NCBI GenBank assembly: GCA_963682055.1
Contig: OY821742.1
Span: 9,207,752 to 9,271,751, forward strand
Source: Primula veris
Taxonomy: Eukaryota > Streptophyta > Magnoliopsida > Ericales > Primulaceae
Direction of reading: 5' to 3'
DNA: 64,000 nt
The notes beneath the pieces were generated by a model that did no database searches, was not told the DNA's origin, and saw only the letters and a list, made by a program, of their open reading frames with translations. Both the position numbers and the translations under genes were made by a program. Below, piece after piece: positions 34,800 through 47,204 of the stretch (position 1 is the first letter of the stretch; every line of letters starts with the position of its first letter).

Positions 34800-35965
34800 A
34801 TACTCACAGTCACTTTCATAAGTAAGTTCTTTTTCAGTGATTATTCCCATAAAATTAACAAAGTTAGAATCATCCTCTTCATCATTGTTGCTCTTAGAAT
34901 CACTATCACTGTGAGTGGTTATATAAGCATTTTTGTTCCTTTTTAAAGTATTTGCACACTCAGACTGAATGTGACCAAAACCTCTACATTCTCTGCATTG
35001 AATTTCTCTAGGCTTGTAATCTTTGTTATCCTTCTCTTTAGGATTCCACTTCCCTGTAGAATTATTGTTAAACCTAGATTCTGACTTAAATTGATTATCC
35101 CTTTTCTGAAAGTTTTTGGATGTTCCAGTATCATCCTGTTTTTTCTTATAAAACTTTTTGTAAACCTTTTTAGCAAAGAAGGCTAGCTGTTCTTCATCAC
35201 TCACTTTCTCAAAGACCTTAAATTCAGATTTTTTTTAGCTTGAAAGGCTATTCTTTTTTCTGGTCTCTTTTGTTTGAAGAATTTTAGTTCATGAGTACTT
35301 AGATTTCCTATAAGTTCTTCAAGTTTAAGATTATCTAAGTCTGTTGATTCTTCAATAGCAGTAACCTTAATCTCAAACCTTTCTGGAAGTGACCTTAGAG
35401 TTTTCTTAACAAGTTTGGCATCACTGTATTTTTCACCTAAGGTTCCAGCTTGATGGGCAATATGACAAATTCTACCATTAAACTGTTCAATGGTTTCATC
35501 TTCCTCCATTCTTAAGTTTTCAAATTGAGTGGTTAACTGTTGGAGTTTAAAAGCTTTAACTTTAACAGTTCCTTCAAAGGTTACTTGTAAAATGTCTCAT
35601 GCCTCTTTGGCAGTTTCACAATGAGAGATATACCTGAACACACTGAGGGTTACACCAGCAAATATCAAGTTTATTGCTGTGGAGTTTGCACTTGATTTTC
35701 TGTCCTCATCAACAGACCATCTGTCTTCAGGTACATAAACCAGTTCACCTTCACCATCAATTGCAGTTGGAAGCTCCCAACCATACAGCACTGTTTTCCA
35801 TGCTTGTTCATTTTATTGTTTGATGAAAGATCTCATTCTTATTTTCCACACTCCATAGTTAACTCCTCCTTCAAGCAATGGTGGTTTGTTGAACGCGTTT
35901 CCTTCCCTCATTAAGTCCATTTTTACCAGAACACATGATCCACACTAAGTAAGATCTAGTGTGAA

Positions 35966-35977
35966 GCTCTGATACCA
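35966..35977 (-). promoter_or_regulatory. Primer binding site (tRNA-iMet type)
   Basis: The minus strand reads TGGTATCAGAGC two bases after the 5' LTR, the standard Copia primer site. Confidence 0.92.
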
Positions 35978-35979
35978 AT

Positions 35980-37150
35980 TGAAATTCCTATCCGCTGTTC
36001 TGGTTGCAGTTTTGCAGTTAGGTTCCAAGTGATGTTGCAACCACAGTTGGAACCAAGTGTATTAATGGACAGATCAGTTTATTTAAATGTACTTGAAGTA
36101 AATCACACGTACATTTAACAACGGAGTTCACCCAACTGGGCTACGTCTCCGGGGAACTTACCCAGATTATGATATTATAAAAAGCTTACAATATAGGATT
36201 TAAGTCTTAATGAAAAACTCTCAGACTCCCTCTAGGTTTTTCTATCTATCTCTATATTGCTCCTACTCTATAACTATCACTTATAAATCAATGGCATCCC
36301 ACCATTGTTTTCTTTTTAAAGCTTACTGTGTATTCTCTCAAGAATGGGTTCTTTATAATTTAGAACACACACTTTTTACAAGCTAAGTTATCAACTATTT
36401 ATTCAAGTAAAAACAATCTTCTTGCTTGAAGATATTTTATGATTGCTTTGACTTGTTTGATTGGCTTCAATCTTTCTTTGTATGTCCAGACTCTTTCAGC
36501 GTGGATTGACTCCAATCATCATTGGTTAATACCTGTTTAATAACAAGTTTGGAAATAGGAGTTAGTCTTTTTCTTTAACAAGGAAACATAAAAGATAATA
36601 TATTTTTAGAGATAATATCTTTAAATATACATATGAAACATTAACTCCATATTTCATTCAATCTTAAACCGAATCATACTGAATTTGATAAGGAACAAAG
36701 ATTGACAAACGTGATAAGGATATGCATAAGAATAGAGATATAAGTTTTCCTAACTAAAGGAAACATATCTTTTAAAAACTAATCTCCTTATTACTATTTA
36801 GGAAACATCTTCCTTATCACTTTTAATATTCTCAATAAACATAAACTTAACCTTTAAGAGCATATGAGAATATATTTTGCATACTTTAAAACAAACAATT
36901 AACATTAAAGAATAGTAATGCAGGTTTTAAGAATTAGACAGAATCCTGCAGAACAGCAGGTTGGAACTTAGGTTGCAACTGAGGTTGCAACATTACTTGA
37001 AACCAACATCACCGTCTTAGCAGGTTGTAACTGAGGTTGCACATTACTTGAAACCAAACACCTGTCTAAGTTCTCAACAAACAAGTAGGATTATTTAGTT
37101 CAAACCAATAGACAACAAATAGTATTTAGACCAGAAATCTGGTCCTAACA
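35980..37150 (-). repeat. 5' LTR of the Sirevirus-like element
   Basis: 1171 bp, the same length as its partner. TTNNAAC arrays at 36023/36035/36047 and at 36961/36973/36985 with 37024/37036. Confidence 0.93.
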
Positions 37151-37155
37151 GTTTT

Positions 37156-40100
37156 TAATATATTTGATCTGTGTTAGGGTTCTAAAAATACAAAATCGTT
37201 ATTAATGGGCTGGGTTAGGTATGGCTCATAAATATCCGAGCTGGACCAGACCAGATCAAACCGTATTGGCTTGTTCAAACCAAACCGTGAAAACCGTTTT
37301 AACCCACTAAAACCACTAGTGTATGTATGCAAATTAACAAAATATATAATAAATTTTAAATTATCTCATGCATTGATTTTTAACCCTAATTAAGAAATAA
37401 CCATAGTCATTAAATTAATTGTATACAAATTTTAGTAAGATTATTTGTTTTCTCATTTGTAACTATAATATTTATTTGAATTTTATTTGAATATGTGTTT
37501 AATCTAGCATTTTCCGATACAATTTACCATTTTGTTTTTATTTTGAAACCGTGACAATCCGAAATCCAACCCATAACTGAAAAGAAACATCCCCGTAAAC
37601 GATATCGAAATCGGACCGGACCGGACCGTTGGTCTGATCTGGTTTGGGCTTGAAAATTATATTGGTTTAATCTGGTTTCAATTTTTCTAACTTGTATCAA
37701 CATGTTCTGAGTTAGGATTTAACAAAAACCGTTACAAAGGATATCGTCAACACACCAGTACCCATGAATATCTTATTAAAGGTCCTAAGTGGATACACAT
37801 CATCATACTGTTGTCTATCCTTTTTATCCGATATAATAAAGTACTTAACAAATAATTTTATGTTTGATTTTGTTTAATCAAATTATGGAGAACAACAAAT
37901 GATTGCATTGAATTTTTGTTAGTTACGAGCTTATCCATAATGGTCATTTTATTAGATTGTTAACGACTTTCTAAATCGCAAAACACAAGTGATGATTAAT
38001 TGCACCGGTCGGGTTTTGCATTGGTAGAACAAAATATTTTTTCTCATAAAATGCAAAACTACCGCTATGAGTCTGTGACTACAATTTATGCTTGTTAGCT
38101 AATTTTAGCATTAATTTAGATTTATTCATAAACTATAAGCATAAATTATACACTGTTATCAACATTTTTGCGCCACTAAATGAACCGCGCCCCATCGGCT
38201 TGACTCGCTTGTCTGCCCGTCCTGCTTCTATGTTTTCTTCATGATAACTTGTTTAAAGAGTCTTATCGCTTTGTTAGTCTTCATTTGTTTTTGAGTTTGT
38301 TGTCTACGCTAGAATAACTAAACTAGTTCATTGACATACTTTCTATGGTTCTCGGTTGTAGGTGAAATTCATGTAATTAGGGAGGTGACATATGATGAAT
38401 AAAGCACGTAAATTTTGATGAACTAATTTATACAATGTAGAATATAGGAAAGTAGAATATAGGAAAGATCGAATAATGATATAAGTAGATAATTTTCATA
38501 AATAGACAACCATTTGATCTATGTATATCGAGTTATATCAGTGTTCATAAGTCTCTCTATATTAATATGTAACAAATAATCTCTAATTATATCATCACCC
38601 GATAGTAAAATAGGTCAGCCTAGTATAAAGACTCTTCTAAACGCTAAACTCAAAAACCCACATCCCAATTTGTAGCGTATCCACTATTTGAGCCATCCTT
38701 ACGGCATGGACCTTAGAAATAGTTTCTGTTAGGACGGACGCCGAAGCTTATAAACCATACAACTATACAAGATACAACCTTTGTCACATCTCGAGCTTCA
38801 TATCATTTGTTATTGCACCAAAAATATACTCCTTATTATAACATATCCATCACCTACTTAAAAAATTAAAAATGTTAAAAAAGTCCCCACATTTTGGAAG
38901 ATAGCCAATGACTGCATCTTATGTTTAATCTTTTTATATATTAGAGATAATATGGTCTGCGCCTGTAACCCCATTCGTCTGTATTATTTAAGAGAAAGTC
39001 ATAATCATGATATATGTAGATGATCTATTCCATTATGGATGTTAATCACTTACTGGTGTACTAGTCACGCATCTATCTGTTTGTTTTTTTTATAATTTTC
39101 TAATCACTAAATTAACTCGCAACCGCTTCAATCAATTGTTCTAATTTTTTTCTCAAATTAACACAGTTTTACACTTTAAGGATAACCATTTAACTTTATA
39201 CCATTTTCATTTATCCTATGTTAACATCACTATAATAACTAACCTACATTTTATATTTTGTTAACCTTTTCCTCACTGTATTTTTCCCAAGTCCAACGTA
39301 ACGAACAACAAGGTGGAAAAGGTGGAAAAGGAGTATTATATTTATATCCGGTTCCCTATTTATAAGGATAAAATTTGGTTAGAGTTAATTTTTGAATACT
39401 CAAAGGTGAATTAATGTAGACCATTTTTTTCAAAAGAAACCGTGTTATCATTCTATTATAATAAGTCAACACAAGTCAAATGAGTCTGTCAAATTTAATC
39501 ATTTGAAAAAAAAAAAATACCTCTACACCTCCCATAAAAATATATAAAAAAAAAAACTAATAAAACTAATTATCACTCTTTCACAACCAAACATTCTTTT
39601 AAATCTTAAAATATGTTTTTTTTATTATTATCCACGTATTTACATCATAACTATACATATTTTCTATATTTTTATTGCATTACGCGCCGTGTCGCACACG
39701 CAACGCATATGACACGATTACTAGTATATATATATCTAAGTAAACATTGTAATATGCATAAACTGATGCAACTGCTCTTATCAAACTAATAAAAAATAAG
39801 AAGCTAACTTATCGATTCAGAGATCCACTAAACAAGCCTTAATTATCTAGACTTTGTATAATTAGAGTATGGGGTTATGCTAAGCTCGTACTACAATTTT
39901 TTATAAATTGACTTTCATAGGCCTAAATTTTATTGGCTTGACTTAAGAAGAACTTTATGAGATTAAAGCTTGATTAGTGGTCGGTTTTATAGGTAAAAAT
40001 GTCAACCCCACTGAGCATCGAGTTATCGACACCATTTCATATTCCAGTCATCCACTAAGCACGTAGTGGCCTCCATTTAAAACTAAAGTTAACTCTATCC

Positions 40101-40387
40101 ATGAACTAAAGTTTTTTTTTTTTTGGGAGAATCATTCATTAGAATACATAAAAACATATTTAATTTATAGAAACCGGAATTCTCAAATTTTAATTATGAT
40201 TTGTTACATATAATTTAACAATATGCAACATCAAAATTGAATGCAAAAAGTTCAAATGTGTAGCATTATGTAACATCTGTACTAATTTTTAAAAGTGTTC
40301 TGACATATATACATTTTGATAATTAAGTATCACGTATATGTATATATTTTTCTTTTTCTTTTTTTTTTGTTTTAACCTGAAGAATTC
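37156..40387. other. Intergenic; dispersed repeats only
   Basis: 37180-37640 has GACCGGACCGGACC and AAACCGTTTT words like those of hAT MITEs, without clean ends. About 39450-39720 resembles 13100-13380 and ends in a short GTGTCGCACACGC-type hairpin followed by CTAGT (39720-39725), which recalls a Helitron 3' end. The Helitron reading is weak. No gene. Confidence 0.4.
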
Positions 40388-40396
40388 TATCAATGA

Positions 40397-40527
40397 CTGA
40401 TTTTTTTTTTAAATCTTATTAAAAGGGATCAAGTGATTTCACAACATACCCCCGTTAACAAGACTCGAACCTTACACCTCCTATTTGATAGTACGAGTTC
40501 TTGCCCACTAGACTGTTTCTAATGGGT
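40397..40527 (-). mobile_element. tRNA-derived SINE
   Basis: On the minus strand an A-box-like TAGTGGGCAAG is followed after about 40 bp by a B box GGTTCGAGTCT. A ten-base A tail follows (T-run at 40401-40410 on the plus strand). The unit is flanked by TATCAATGA at 40388-40396 and 40528-40536, a target duplication. Length about 131 bp. Confidence 0.72.
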
Positions 40528-40536
40528 TATCAATGA

Positions 40537-41478
40537 TCAATATAAATTTTAGTCTTTAGATGCGAGAAGTTATGTGGCCATCAAAGTTCATCTAAGTCAC
40601 ACACTTAATATTTTTTATTGTTAATGCAGTGCGAGCCCCGAAAATATACGGTGTTGATAACATTAAAGGGGCGTCTTACTATAGTACCAAATAACTTCTC
40701 GATAAGAGAAATCAACTCAAGCATTTTACTCAAAACGTTAAGTCGTATGAAAATCAATTGTGTACTTATACTTGGTTAAAATAAAAAAATAAAAAAACAT
40801 AAATTTGGATTTACATCTGTTCTTGGGGAATACCATGTAATGCCAAAGAATTGTTGTAAGCCAATTATCGAGAGACTACATTGATTTTGTAAGTATTATG
40901 GAATCTAAAGTGGACCAATAAATAGGGTGTTTGCGAGTTGCTAATTTCGTAAATGAGCTTAAGTTAAGGTTAGGGATATAATATATCCGGAGCCTGCTTA
41001 ATTGACAGACCATAAAAAAAATGTCATGAGCGATGCATATGTTTTATTTGGTTTGCAGTTCTTAACTACTTTTTTTTGTTGTATATGTTGTATTGTACAC
41101 AATTGGCTAGCTTAAAATTTATTTTAGTTATCTGCTTGAGAAAAGTTGAAGTATCAGAGAATAGTGCGTGATAGCATGCTAAACTTTGCGGTGTGTTTTT
41201 GTAATTTTCTTTTTTTGTTTGTATAACATTCTGTTTTTTCACAGTTTTGTCCTTCAATTTCCTTCAAATCTATTCCGGTGTGCTATCTTATAGCCATTCA
41301 GTAATGCTTTGCCTGGCTCATACAAAGAAATCTTATCTAAGGATGCCATTTTCTTTTGCTTTTGGTTGAGCAATCACTATGTCTATGGCTATTGTTTAAG
41401 ATATGCTCGTTTCGCTTATGAATGTCGAACAAATGTGCTATTAACCATAGTAAGATTATTTAACATTCGCTTGATGAA
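40537..41478. other. Intergenic, no gene recognised
   Basis: AT-rich; the short ORFs (including 41309-41569, which runs into a MITE) have no recognisable domain. Confidence 0.5.
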
Positions 41479-41486
41479 GGTTTTTC

Positions 41487-42077
41487 CGGAGCCGGCTCTC
41501 GGCATAGTTTTTAGAGGCTCAAGTGTTGGGCCTCATTTTATTTGGGGCCTTCAAAATTTTCATTTTTAAATGACTGTCATATCCCTTGAATAGTATATTT
41601 TCATTCTTTAATTAACTTTTGTATTCTTTCTTTTAGCTCTTCATGAAATGTGAATGTCACAATTCCAACATTAATACTGTAACACAATTTTCTTAGTCTC
41701 CCATCAACCAATTAATTGAGTGAAGCATACTTTTTTTAGATAATGGTACTTTATTATACTTGTAGATTAAGTATATTATTAAGTTTTAGTTAGATAAAGG
41801 GGCCTCTATAATCGATTTGATTCTAATGATTTATTTGTCAAATTTCACACATCGGGAAGCAAGAAGACCATGAACATTTTTTTTTCTTCATTTTTGTACA
41901 GTTGTATGCGTTTCTTTTATTCTTATGTTCGTTCTTTATTTGTAATTTTGTATTACACTAAATACAACATTTTATAACAAAACCACCATGATCTTTAATT
42001 CAATATGAAAAATAAAGCGCAGAAGGCCTCAACTTTCATGTTGGTGTCGGGCCTCTCAATATCTAGAGACGGCTCTG
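41487..42077. mobile_element. hAT-like non-autonomous element, 591 bp
   Basis: Ends CGGAGCCGGCTCT and (reverse complement) CAGAGCCGTCTCT form the inverted repeats, with two mismatches in 13. A perfect 8-bp target duplication GGTTTTTC lies at 41479-41486 and 42078-42085. No transposase is inside. Confidence 0.9.
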
Positions 42078-42085
42078 GGTTTTTC

Positions 42086-43376
42086 GCTATGAACTATCTG
42101 CATTTGCCAAATCTGCTGGCTGGTAGGGGTTTTGTATCGATGAATGAGTGTGGTGTCTTCTCTGATTTTGGAAGAAGAAATTTCTGTTGATTTTATGTAA
42201 ATAAAATACAAAAACTCGATCCTTTTTAACATTAGTCACTGCAAATCCAAGTGTAATGCAGGAGTTGCAGATTTTCCCTTTATCAATCTAAGCAAGAAAA
42301 ATGTGAACTGAATCAAAGACTATGGTTGAAAGAAATGACTTATTTGTTGCATGTTTTGTAAATTAACCAACATAACTTGATACAGCTTTCTATCATTAGC
42401 CTTGGTCACATATTGTCTGAAAAAAACCAAATTTAAACAATAAGGATTTGGGATTTGATCATTTTGGTAATTTTGTTTGTACTACTAACTGACCGTTTAC
42501 ATTTATATTTAAAGCTCACTATTTTTACTAAATCTCAGTAGTCCATAGTATTTGCAAGTTAATTAGAAAACTTTCGAAGAGTTCCAAAATACACCGTTTA
42601 AACAGTGGTTTCAACAAAAAAGGAGAAAATGTGATGATGGTTGTATGCAAAGCAAAGATGGTTTCTGAGAGAAGCTTGTTGCACATTCTTATTATTGAAA
42701 TTACGAAAACAAGTGGGAATGCCATCATTTCGGAAGAAAAATTCACATCTAATTTTAAAGAAAAATTCACAGCTCATTTTGTAGACTTTTAGGGGGAAAG
42801 CAAGTGCTTGGTGGTAAAAACATTGTTTAAGCAAGTACCAAGTATCCTGTTTAATTTAATTTGTTTCAAGTTGCTTCTTTTTCCGCTTTTTAATGCTGTT
42901 AAGTGTTAAGTGCTTAACTACAGCTGAACAGAAAACAAAAACTGAGAAAAAAATGAGAATGTGATATGGGAAACAGGTTAAAGTTTGTTGAATCTGGACT
43001 CTAGTTTGTGTAGAAGAAGCTACATTTTAATCCCTAGCCATGTGTTTGTTTTAGGTGATACTTTTAAACTTCGATTAATTGAGTTGCTGCATATATAATT
43101 ATATATTACAATCCAGCTTTAACTTCAGTTCCGTTGTGATGATTTGATAAGCTACAAGTTATAGATGGATTATTTCTTAAAAGTTGCAGGAAAACAACAA
43201 ATATAAACCTACCTTGTTTAAGAGAGCATATGAAAAACAAATGATTCAATTGAATAATGAATTATAAGGTCGTAATCAATTATAAATGGCTAACAACAAT
43301 AAATAGGAGCTATACAAATATGAAATAAATAGAAACATCAATTACTATCTGAGCTAGCCCATACAAACCTCAACTA
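42086..43376. other. Intergenic, 3' side of the IST1-like gene
   Basis: No coding signal; the part nearest 43376 should be the 3' UTR of the minus-strand gene. Confidence 0.5.
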
Positions 43377-46300
43377 TCATTTGCTCTTAATCTGCGAATT
43401 TGCTTTCTTGAGAGCTGTAAAAGTCGCCGCTAACTCATCATAGTCCGGCAATTTTGGATGAACATGACTGCAAGCGGGGGGCTCGTTTATCGGCTTCTTA
43501 ATTGGTAAAGTAGTTGTTTGGACCATGTTGGCACATGAATTTGTGATTTCTAAAGTTGGGATCTTTTTTCGGTGTTTTCTACTGTGAGATTTTCTTGAGC
43601 TATTTTCTCCTTCTCCATAGTACATAATAGACTCGTAATTTTTCACACTTGAGCTCTCACGAGATAGAGATCTTCTCCTTTGCCTTTTGCTCTTCCTTAT
43701 CCTTGTGGAGACCGATTTCTCATTCGGGGATGAACATTTATCAACACTACTTTCGTTTACATCACTTTGAAGCTTATTGCTTGCTAAGCTAACTGATGAT
43801 TTAAACATGAATAGCCTTTGATCTTGCAAGTTCACATTAGTGCTCATCGGAGACTTGTACTCCTCTATATCATCTACGTAAATCAACTCGAATGACCTTT
43901 CAGAAGAGTTAGTTACCGTTGAAGAACGCGTAGAAGTACTATCAATGCTAGATCCTAGGTACGATGTTTGTGAATCAACATACACAATTTTTCCCTCTTC
44001 TTCAGTGATACCAAAAGCTCGCATCTGAGTCTCGTCATAAACCGTGTATTTACTTTGAACATCGATCTCGGCCACTTCATTTTCCCAAGTTTCGATATCC
44101 TGAAGAGAATTAACCAAGTTTACAGTGGGTATTGAGTTACTTATGTATAAACAACTAGCATAAAATCTGTAATTGAGAGATCAGTAAATAAAGAATTAGG
44201 CAAAATTTAGAACTTATTTTCTTTTTGACCTGTCTGTGTGCTCTACCTAAATATTTAATAATATATGTAAAAATCATTTCATCAACCCGAAATGTCACAA
44301 AACCACGTTCTTCCACTATAAAATCTAACAATAAGTTTCCTGCAACACAATTGTAGAAAGACCGCCATTTTTTAATAAAAAAAATTGCTGTAAGTTGTAC
44401 CGTGTTTTGCTGGCTAGTTTAATTGTCGCTTCGTTCCATATTTGCTTTGAAGAAGTTACATTTTTTAGGTTAAAAGACCCATCATTTTTCTTGGTACCAT
44501 ATAAGTCAACATATATATTTTTTTAAGTAACGGGTCTAATTTATTAACAAAATAAAGGATTATCCATGAGACTATAAGTCGACATATTTGCTTAACAGTT
44601 GCAATCAGACAAACCCTATGCAAGGAATGAGAGTAATTACCGGTTCTTGTTGAATTTGGGGATAGTACTCGATCGCCAAAGGCCCTGTACGAAGGCAACT
44701 CTGCCATATCTCATCCACCAAACTCCACTTTATATCATTCGCTACTGATTGTATAGAAAGATTCTCCTTTATCTGCAGTTTTTTAAAAGATTCAATACCT
44801 TTGATATAATCTGTCGCTACATTTCATATAAGTGAAGGTATCTGTTCAATATGTAAAAAACTGACTTTTTTATAAATCTTTCAAAAATACTTTGTTAGGA
44901 TCATGATATCGAGCTGTATTCGAGTGCCCTTAATCCAAAATCTAAACCTAATGATTAGGAGATGATTCCACAAATAAGGTACTACAACAATATTATAACT
45001 TGATCATGATGCAGTTACTGTTTTTAATCTTTTCGCATCAAAGTTAGAATTAACATTGCCATGTTCAATATTTTAGATGTAAGGGGAAAAAAGATAAATG
45101 ACTTTTAACAAAATAAGTTGAATATACCTGGTGATTCACGAGGTTCCCCGGTAATAATTCAAGAGAAATTTCTGCAAACTTTTGGCCATAGCGTTCGCCA
45201 AACAGTTTCCGAATCTTCTTAAGCTCTGGTAAATCTCCACATCTTGCCGATGCAAATAGAAGTGTGGACACCGCTTCTCCAATATCTTCTGGATAGTCCC
45301 TAGAGCATGAAACATTGTAGAATTATCATTATTGATGAGTATAAGGAGACGGTTATAAACAACATGGAAGGATCATGAAATTTGGACCGAAAGTCATTAG
45401 GTGTTGTTTGTCAGCAGTTTTTAAGCAAATCATTTGGCTTCATTGAGCATGGCAAATTAGTTGAATTCATAATTTTCTACTTGTAAAAAAAAAAGAAAAT
45501 TTCCAAAAAACTAAAAACTGTTCATTTTTATAATAAAAGAAATAGCTCATGAGTTCCAACCATCGTTGGAAGAACATATAGTCACTCGGTAAAAGTAATT
45601 TATGTTCAATGAATATTTAGTATATTTGTAGAATACATACTTGTGTTTGCGTATGTAGGAAAGATGTAAGATGATGAACTCGCAGAAATTGTCCAGGAGA
45701 TCATATACCACTACAATACTTTCGTCCAAAAAAATTTGTTCCACCTGCAAATTCACCCGAAAATGAGAAAAAATAAGAAAATTAATATCGGTCATGTTTC
45801 AACTCAACCCATGAAATTATTGAACTTGCATGTGACCCAAAACAAAAGAACCTAACAAAATTCGAACGTTACAAGTTACAACTCTTAAGTAACAAACAGA
45901 CGATGTTAAACAACGTCATCTGAGATTTATATTTCTTCCACATCATAAAATTTGTAATAGATCACTACATTTTCTCATCGAGTATTGATGGCACTTTTAG
46001 TACAGAATATTTGTCACAAAGATGCTGTGGAATGAATATAAATGTGTGTGTTCAGAACTTCAGTACACCTGAACATATTACAGATACATACTTTAGAGTA
46101 TGACATTAAATTTTAATATCCTGAATATTGACTGACACCAAGTAGATTTAGTGCAAGTGCATCTAGTTTCCTCCTTTCTACACATATCTTGCATCCTAAA
46201 CGTAGGCTTAGGGCTTGTTTGGTTGAAGGATTTTAATTGATGTTATCTGGACTGAGAAAGCTAGAGATGGTGTTAAAGCTGAATGATCCGGCCTTTTCAG

Positions 46301-47204
46301 TCCTCAAATGAGCCGACTTATTTGTTTAAAAGCTGCAGTGAAATGAGGACCCTAATAACATCTCAGTGACATTAAGATGTTCAATTTTAGTGCTACTCAA
46401 GCCAAAATAGCCATATTAGTTACACAAGTTTCTTTATTTAAAAAAGAAAAAGAAAAAAGTTACACAAGTTTCTCAGTTAGGCCAACCAGTTAGTTAAGAG
46501 TGATATACAATCCACCCAAAACATTTTAGTTTTACCAACCTCATTGGGGATAATATAAACAAATAAGGAGTAGAAAACAAAGAAAAACAACAAAACTATA
46601 ATAAATCGGCATAAAATAAAATAAGTACCCGATCAAATGCATTTTGTTCATGGCCGTGTTTGAGAAGCTGCGCCACATCATCGCGCAACTGCCTGACTAT
46701 GGAACTCCTCTTATTCTTCAACAGCTTTAGACGACATTGCACCTTCCTAATAAGTTTTTTACTGCATAAAAGCAATACGATTTATGATCTAAAACAATGT
46801 TTTATATTGCAAAACCATACGTAAGGTTTTTTAAAAATAAAATACAAAAGATTCATCAACAAATAATAAAGCAAAAAACCACTAGGACAAACTCACACCC
46901 TGTTGGTATTATTCACATATAGTAAACAAAAAGCAATGCTATACGAAATCTGATATGAACAATCAGTCAAAAATATTGATTAGAAAGGAAGGAAAAATAC
47001 TAAATTGGTTGTATTTTCACGCGTCTTGCGTTTTTTCCAACATAACCAATCAAATTTTCTATAAGACTCCCATGAAAACTTGCCTTACTATGCTTCAAAT
47101 CTAGTTTATTCATAAACAAAAACTGATTAAAGTACTGTATACAATAAAAACTAGAAGCATTACCATTTAGAAGCTTTTCTCCATCCAAACAATACGTCCA
47201 ACAT
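43377..47204 (-). CDS. IST1-like protein (regulator of Vps4 / ESCRT-III associated)
   Basis: Six exons in transcript order: 47204-47164, 46761-46629, 45744-45641, 45299-45128, 44772-44641, 44099-43377. All junctions are GT-AG and in phase, giving 434 residues. The N-terminal IST1 domain reads MLDVLFGWRKASKC, then KNKRSSIVRQLRDDVAQLL, then VEQIFLDESIVVVYDLLDNF, then EAVSTLLFASARCGDLPELKKI, then FAEISLELLPGNLVNHQ, the helical ESCRT-III-like core (about 1-190). The last exon is a charged, Ser/Arg-rich tail (KSKRQRRRSLSRES). It ends in HVHPKLPDYDELAATFTALKK, a conserved C-terminal block of plant IST1-like proteins that resembles a MIT-interacting motif. Known relatives act at endosomes, binding LIP5/VPS4 and CHMP1 in multivesicular body sorting. 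The ATG at 47202-47204 is followed by the family-typical first exon. Confidence 0.9.

Larger units (their letters stand above)
34173..35920 (-). pseudogene. Copia gag, broken by stops and a frameshift
   Basis: The natural ATG is at 35918-35920 (MDLMREGNAFNKPPLL). In-frame stops lie at 35813-35815 and 35597-35599. The frame then continues through 35201-35509 (a UBN2-type gag block, EEDETIEQFNGRI, LVKKTLRSLPERF). An A-run near 35225-35235 shifts the frame into 34173-35204. That part has the zinc knuckle CRECRGFGHIQSEC, an acidic segment, a predicted coiled-coil (ILNKLNVNLKDEVKSLIEQL) and a TAG at 34173. It lies 60 bp from the 5' LTR, as expected. Two TTNNAAC arrays sit inside its coding sequence. 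Confidence 0.85.
26969..37150 (-). mobile_element. Sirevirus-like (SIRE/Maximus) Copia retrotransposon, complete but inactivated
   Basis: 10,182 bp with two 1171-bp LTRs (26969-28139 and 35980-37150) and a perfect target duplication GTTTT (26964-26968 and 37151-37155). On the minus strand the order is 5' LTR, tRNA-Met type primer site, gag, protease, integrase, RT, RNase H, extra ORF, polypurine tract, 3' LTR: Copia order. The long LTRs, the extra ORF after pol and several polypurine-like tracts are Sirevirus traits. About 24 differences in the first 520 bp of the two LTRs, compared by eye, suggest 95-96 percent identity. Gag and pol are broken many times, so it cannot move by itself. Confidence 0.93.

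Noticed and set aside
40441..40520. Possible tRNA gene (GGTTCGAGTCT B box)
   Set aside because: No cloverleaf could be made; the T-run tail and target duplication fit a SINE.
41309..41569. 86-residue ORF as a small gene
   Set aside because: Its C-terminal part lies inside a hAT-like element, and no domain is recognisable with or without removing that element.
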